Source: Acidobacteriaceae bacterium
GTDB lineage: Bacteria; Acidobacteriota; Terriglobia; Terriglobales; Acidobacteriaceae
Direction of reading: 5' to 3'
Length of the DNA stretch: 33,303 nucleotides
Assembly: GCA_025350325.1 (NCBI GenBank)
Contig: JANXYB010000091.1
Location: 1-33,303 of the forward strand
Shown: positions 33,303 to 33,303 of the stretch, one piece after another
Layout of the letters: each line of letters begins with the position of its first letter
How positions within the stretch are numbered: the stretch's first letter is position 1
Program-made: the position numbers and the translations under genes
Notes under the pieces: model-generated
What the model saw: the letters and a program-made list of their open reading frames with translations, nothing else
Told to the model about the DNA's origin: nothing
Database searches by the model: none

Positions 33303-33303
33303 G

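Larger units (their letters stand above)
32880..33303 (-). mobile_element. IS21-family insertion sequence, right-end portion
   Basis: The istB gene and adjacent non-coding DNA with the 14-bp inverted repeat mark the terminal part of an IS21-type element that continues beyond the right edge. The exact boundary and target-site duplication cannot be fixed, because the other end is outside the window. The left limit given is approximate. Confidence 0.55.

Overview
The window looks like a chromosomal segment from an Acidobacteriota (Terriglobia/Acidobacteriaceae-like) genome. The main reasons are a 1272-residue TonB-dependent transporter with an N-terminal carboxypeptidase-regulatory-like domain, a CRTAC1-type FG-GAP/ASPIC protein next to a TPR protein, and a style of ribbon-helix-helix/TraD gene pair I associate with Acidobacteria. 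The assignment rests on family resemblance read by eye, not on a database search.

Region 1 (1-1.4 kb) holds the start of a small Ala/Lys-rich gene running off the left edge and decayed remnants: a TolB-like beta-propeller gene with two frameshifts and a stop, and a possible YceI tail. Region 2 (1.6-18.1 kb) is a coherent carbohydrate locus. It has a TPR lipid- or periplasm-targeted protein, a Tat-exported CRTAC1 protein, the TonB-dependent transporter, a divergent GH36 alpha-galactosidase-like enzyme, an SDR dehydrogenase, a PocR/AraC regulator, a zinc alcohol dehydrogenase, an enolase-superfamily sugar-acid dehydratase, two half-size EamA transporters and an aldose-1-epimerase-like protein. 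A reasonable reading is uptake of an oligosaccharide, hydrolysis, anomer conversion, oxidation to a sugar acid and dehydration to a 2-keto-3-deoxy acid. The actual sugar is not determined by the sequence.

Region 3 (18.4-23.1 kb) is a patchwork of accessory and broken genes. It contains a P5/NNPGNLR-type putative muramidase gene split by a TAA, a DUF4431-like secreted protein, a GC-rich conjugation fragment (ribbon-helix-helix accessory protein and TraD coupling protein) that stops abruptly at about 20937 against a broken NarK-like MFS gene, and an outer-membrane protein gene.

Region 4 (23.2-32.5 kb) is the most interesting part. A GAF-GAF-AAA+-Fis sigma-54 activator is divergent from an envelope/efflux locus that carries two nearly identical 34-nt sigma-54 promoters (25509-25542 and 26277-26310). 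A helically phased TGGCCA array about 117 bp upstream of the first predicted start site is a candidate enhancer. The controlled genes are a five-TM protein, then a frameshifted STAS-like gene, a double UspA protein, TolC, HlyD and two ABC-2 permeases joined by overlapping start/stop codons, with no ATPase gene visible. The right edge (about 32.9-33.3 kb) carries the 3' part of an IS21-family istB gene on the minus strand next to a strong inverted repeat.
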